The notes below the pieces were generated by a model, which made no database searches, was not told the origin of the DNA, and saw nothing but the letters and a program-made list of their open reading frames with translations. From Deltaproteobacteria bacterium (GTDB lineage Bacteria; Desulfobacterota; G020345765), in contig JAUWWP010000107.1 of the NCBI GenBank assembly GCA_030616835.1, forward strand, positions 1-7,764: a DNA stretch of 7,764 nucleotides, read 5' to 3'. Both the position numbers and the translations under genes were made by a program. Below, piece after piece: positions 5,178 to 7,764 of the stretch; the first letter of the stretch is position 1; each line of letters starts with the position of its first letter.

Positions 5178-6977
5178 ATGAGGGAAGATACAATACCGAC
5201 TTTGTTGCAGAGCAGGGTAAAAAGCTATGGAGATAGGGTAGCCCTGCGGAAGAAAGAATACGGGATCTGGAGGGATATCTCCTGGAACGAGTATGGGGAG
5301 AAGGTTAAATACATTGGCCTGGGATTGGTCTCCCTCGGCCTCCAAAAGGGTGAAGGTGTTTCTCTTATCGGGGAGAATTGCCCGGAATGGTTGTTTGCCG
5401 ACCTGGGGATTATGTCGGCCGGAGGGATAACTGTCGGCATATATACGACCAATAGCGCAGAGCAGTGCGAGTATGTTCTCGGACATTCCGAGTCAAGATT
5501 TTATATCGTGGAGAATGAGGAGCAACTGGATAAGGCCCTCAAGGTCAGGAAAAACTTGCCCAAATTAGAGAAGGTCATTGTTATGGATATGGAGGGGCTG
5601 AAACACTTCCACGACCCCATGGTTATAAGTCTTGATGAGCTTATCGAACTGGGTAAAAAGCTGGAAGAGAAAGAACCGGGGCTATTCGAGAGACGTCTGA
5701 ATGAGCCCAGGCCCGAGGACTTTGCCGTTTTAATCTATACCTCCGGAACAACTGGCCCTCCTAAAGGGGCAATCTTATCCCATGCTAATATTATCTGGAC
5801 CACCGGTGCCCTTGATGAGGCTAACCCGGTCCATGAAACCGATGAAATTATGTCCTTTCTGCCCCTCTGCCACATTGCCGAGAGAATGTTTTCGGTCTTC
5901 AATGCCATGAGGTTTGGTTATACGGTTAATTTCATCGAGAATACCGATACTATTGCTCAAAACCTTCGGGAGATTTCTCCACATGTGTTTTTCGCCGTCC
6001 CCCGGATCTGGGAAAAATACTACTCCACCATTGCCCTACAGATGAGGGAAGCTACCTGGTTTAAACGCCAGGTCTACTATTTGAGTTTAATAGTAGGGGC
6101 AAAGGTAGCTGAGCTGCGATTGGATCATAAAGAGATTCCCCTTCTCTGGAAGACTGCTTATACCCTGGCGGACTGGGCTATTTTCCGTAAGGTGAAGGAA
6201 AGGCTGGGTTTTGATCGGGTGAGGGTTGCTATCTCCGGAGCAGCCCCCATTTCTCCCGACATTCTGAGGTTCTTCCATGCCCTCGGCATCCCCCTGCGGG
6301 AAGTTTACGGACAAACCGAGGGTAATGGCCCTACCAGCATCCATCTCGGCGATAATATCAAGATCGGCACCGTGGGTCAGGCTATTCCCGGAGTGGAGAT
6401 TAAGATCGCTGAGGATGGCGAGATCCTGGTGCGCGGCCCTAATGTCTTTCAGGGATATTATAAGAATCCCGAGGCTACCCGGGAGACACTGAAGGACGGA
6501 TGGCTGCATTCCGGGGATGTGGGGGAGTTAGATGAAGAGGGTTACCTGACGATAACTGACCGAAAAAAGGATCTGATCATTACTGCCGGGGGAAAGAATA
6601 TTGCCCCCCAGAATATCGAAAACCAGCTAAAGTTCAGCCCTTACATCAATGATGCCGTGGCAATTGGCGATAGAAGAAAGTATTTAACGGCTTTGATCGT
6701 TATTGATGAAGATAATGTAACCAAATACGCTCAGGATAATAAGATTCCCTTCACCACCTATGCCAGTTTGACTCAGAATCCCGAGATCATAAAGCTCATT
6801 CAGAAAGAGGTTAATAATGTTAATAAAACCTTGGCCGGGGTAGAGACGGTTAAGAAATTTAAGATCCTACCCAAAAAGCTCTACGAAGAGGACGGTGAGG
6901 TAACCCCCACAATGAAGGTTAAGAGGAAATACATTAATGAAACCTTTAAAGACCTGATTAAAGAAATGTATCATTAA
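5178..6977 (+). CDS. Long-chain fatty acid--CoA ligase (AMP-binding, FAA1/FadD type)
   Basis: The enzyme activates a carboxylic acid, probably a long-chain fatty acid, to its acyl-CoA through an acyl-AMP intermediate. The 599-residue product shows the ANL-superfamily motifs in order: YTSGTTGPPKG (187-197, phosphate loop), FLPLCHIAERM (217-227), YGQTEG (377-382), GWLHSGD (441-447) with D447 for ribose binding, DRKKDLIITAGGKNIAP (461-477) and the C-terminal TPTMKVKRK (576-584), where K580 is the likely adenylation lysine. Length and motifs fit the COG1022 eukaryote-like long-chain group rather than short-chain synthetases. The ATG at 5178 is chosen because TAAGGAG (5164-5170) lies 7 nt upstream; an in-frame TTG at 5130 has no ribosome site and overlaps a likely -35. 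It converges on the livF-type gene. Such ligases sit beside LivFGHMK-like transporters in some anaerobes, which hints at uptake and activation of a carboxylate. The substrate is not readable from sequence. Confidence 0.92.
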   Translation: MREDTIPTLLQSRVKSYGDRVALRKKEYGIWRDISWNEYGEKVKYIGLGLVSLGLQKGEGVSLIGENCPEWLFADLGIMSAGGITVGIYTTNSAEQCEYVLGHSESRFYIVENEEQLDKALKVRKNLPKLEKVIVMDMEGLKHFHDPMVISLDELIELGKKLEEKEPGLFERRLNEPRPEDFAVLIYTSGTTGPPKGAILSHANIIWTTGALDEANPVHETDEIMSFLPLCHIAERMFSVFNAMRFGYTVNFIENTDTIAQNLREISPHVFFAVPRIWEKYYSTIALQMREATWFKRQVYYLSLIVGAKVAELRLDHKEIPLLWKTAYTLADWAIFRKVKERLGFDRVRVAISGAAPISPDILRFFHALGIPLREVYGQTEGNGPTSIHLGDNIKIGTVGQAIPGVEIKIAEDGEILVRGPNVFQGYYKNPEATRETLKDGWLHSGDVGELDEEGYLTITDRKKDLIITAGGKNIAPQNIENQLKFSPYINDAVAIGDRRKYLTALIVIDEDNVTKYAQDNKIPFTTYASLTQNPEIIKLIQKEVNNVNKTLAGVETVKKFKILPKKLYEEDGEVTPTMKVKRKYINETFKDLIKEMYH

Positions 6978-6998
6978 CAAATCCCAATGACCAAATCC
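6978..6998 (+). repeat. 21-bp dispersed motif right after the ligase stop
   Basis: The sequence beginning CAAATCCCAATGACC is identical over 21 bp to 2893-2913, which follows the cobU stop. Here it starts on the base after the TAA. Both copies have the same sense as the preceding gene, so the motif may be a 3'-end element or simply a repeat that tolerates this location. Confidence 0.8.
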
Positions 6999-7008
6999 TA
7001 AAAGAAAA

Positions 7009-7152
7009 ATTGGTTGTTCGTTATTCGGTTGCGCTACTCGTTTCGTCTCTCGTCATTAGGTTGCGTTTTCCCTTAACCGCTTTACGAATCCCGACCTGTC
7101 CTGAGCCTGTCGAAGGATACTAGCTGCGCAACCGCAACCGATTGACCCAACC
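7009..7152 (-). repeat. 144-bp dispersed repeat, copy B (inverted relative to copy A)
   Basis: The reverse complement of this stretch matches 4095-4238 with about 10 substitutions and no gaps. It fills most of the 251-nt gap between the convergent ligase and livF genes. It appears to split an AT-rich repeat of the kind seen intact at 2893-2970, with the head at 6978-6998 and the tail at 7167-7200, implying that this element arrived later. A short minus-strand reading frame through it (ILRQAQDRSGF) is a by-product of the repeat, not a gene. Confidence 0.9.
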
Positions 7153-7166
7153 TGTCTTTCAACAAG

Positions 7167-7225
7167 CATTTTGCATTTTTCATTTTGCAATTTGCAATTT
7201 CCAATCCGACACAGGCGGATTGGAA
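7167..7225. repeat. AT-rich repeat tail plus 10-bp hairpin beyond the livF stop
   Basis: TTTTGCA/TTTGCAA-type words (7167-7200) lead into an inverted repeat, TTCCAATCCG (7199-7208) and CGGATTGGAA (7216-7225), with a 7-nt loop. The hairpin ends 3 nt from the livF stop and lies between convergent genes, so it could help end either transcript. There is no T tract on either side, so a classical intrinsic terminator is not supported. Confidence 0.6.
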
Positions 7226-7228
7226 TAA

Positions 7229-7764
7229 TTATCTCCACCTCTTCTTCCTCTTATACCGCTGATAGCCTTTCTCCGAAACCTCCTCCCTTATTCCCAGATA
7301 GAATTCTTTAACATCCTCATCTTCGAGTAAGACCGTAGGTTTATCAGCTAAGACTATCCTTCCGTTCTCCAGGATATAGCCATAATCAGCAATATTCAGG
7401 GCCATCCGGGCGTTCTGTTCCACCAAGAGGATGGTAGTTCCTTCCTCGTTAATACTCTTAATGATTCCAAATATCTCCTTCACCAGAAGAGGGGCCAGAC
7501 CCAGGGACGGCTCATCGAGCAGGAGCAGTTTGGGTCGAGCCATTAAGGCCCGGCCAATGGCTAACATCTGCTGCTCCCCTCCGCTGAGCGTTCCGGCAAG
7601 CTGTGAACTTCTTTCTTTGAGGACAGGAAAGTGGGTTAGAATTCGATCGTAGTCCCTTTTTATTCCCTCTCTATCCCTTCGAATATAGCATCCCATCCTT
7701 AAGTTTTCCCGAACCGTCAACTCCGGAAAAACCTCCCTACCTTCAGGGACATAAGAGATACCCC
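7229..7764 (-). CDS. Branched-chain amino acid-type ABC transporter ATPase, LivF family (5' end off the right edge)
   Basis: This is the C-terminal 177 residues of a cytoplasmic ABC ATPase. The frame is open to the edge, beginning GISYVPEGREVFPELTVREN, the Q-loop region typical of LivF. It continues with the ABC signature LSGGEQQMLAIGRALMARP, Walker B LLLLDEPSLGLAP and LVEQNA, where LivF proteins have Gln instead of the usual switch histidine. The Walker A part, roughly 70-80 residues, is outside the window. A TTG at 7718-7720 could be misread as a start, but the in-frame VPEGR segment upstream shows it is internal. The C-terminus is unusually basic (YQRYKRKKRWR), a tail I recall from LivF homologues near acyl-CoA ligases in anaerobes. 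It would power a HAAT-type importer with LivG and two permeases, not seen here. The substrate may be a branched-chain amino acid or another carboxylate; the neighbouring ligase favours the latter only weakly. Confidence 0.9.
   Translation of the reverse strand, partial: GISYVPEGREVFPELTVRENLRMGCYIRRDREGIKRDYDRILTHFPVLKERSSQLAGTLSGGEQQMLAIGRALMARPKLLLLDEPSLGLAPLLVKEIFGIIKSINEEGTTILLVEQNARMALNIADYGYILENGRIVLADKPTVLLEDEDVKEFYLGIREEVSEKGYQRYKRKKRWR

Noticed and set aside
6087..6509. 140-residue minus-strand reading frame inside the ligase gene
   Set aside because: It is fully antisense to conserved ligase motifs, with no recognisable domain or ribosome site.
4095..7152. Composite transposon carrying cobS and the ligase
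   Set aside because: The inverted copies are only 144 bp with no transposase and no target duplications visible; the genes match their surroundings in composition. Kept only as an inverted-repeat observation.
7056..7238. 60-residue minus-strand reading frame between the ligase and livF
   Set aside because: It runs through the AT-rich tail and copy B of the 144-bp repeat, has no ribosome site, and its RQAQDR peptide is a translation of the repeat.
7229..7720. LivF as a complete 163-residue gene starting at the TTG at 7718-7720
   Set aside because: The frame continues to the edge with conserved LivF residues (GISYVPEGREVFPE), so the gene is truncated by the window.

Overview
The window is bacterial, with dense single-exon genes, Shine-Dalgarno sites and sigma70-like promoters, and an estimated GC content near 50% that falls clearly in one island. 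Gene content (cobalamin nucleotide-loop assembly, an acyl-CoA ligase facing a LivF-type ABC ATPase, a PurH-like IMP cyclohydrolase) and the many short dispersed repeats suit an anaerobic or uncultured lineage such as Desulfobacterota, Nitrospirota or a candidate phylum. The sequence alone cannot fix the taxon.

Layout. Positions 1-438 (minus) hold the N-terminal part of a PurH-like protein with a clear extended -10 promoter. Positions 474-1100 are an AT-rich island with a truncated DUF1016/YhcG N-terminal domain and two possible gene remnants; it looks like a decayed restriction/mobile locus. Positions 1123-2085 (minus) encode a 2-dehydropantoate 2-reductase whose last codons lie inside a 10-bp tandem repeat. 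A 252-bp divergent intergenic region follows, with a promoter facing each way and a palindromic dispersed repeat between them. On the plus strand come cobU (2338-2886), cobT (2988-4046) and cobS (4301-5035), the enzymes that activate adenosylcobinamide, activate the lower-ligand base, and join the two. Next is a 599-residue long-chain acyl-CoA ligase (5178-6977), convergent with a LivF-type ATPase gene (7229 to the right edge, minus).

The genes are mostly orthodox. CobU carries Gln where the Walker A lysine is expected, which is the most testable protein-level oddity. The more unusual content is intergenic. A 144-bp repeat occurs twice in inverted orientation (4095-4238 and 7009-7152, about 93% identical) and brackets cobS plus the ligase. 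A 10-bp tandem repeat sits at the 3' ends of both panE and cobS in the same sense. A 21-bp motif lies just after the stops of both cobU and the ligase. A CCTTCG-N5-GCTCAGG-like module occurs inside three separate repeat copies. I found no cobalamin riboswitch, CRISPR array, tRNA, rRNA or transposase, and no convincing new multi-gene system. No gene-free stretch exceeds 300 bases; the three longest (about 250 bases each) are filled mainly by repeats and promoters.
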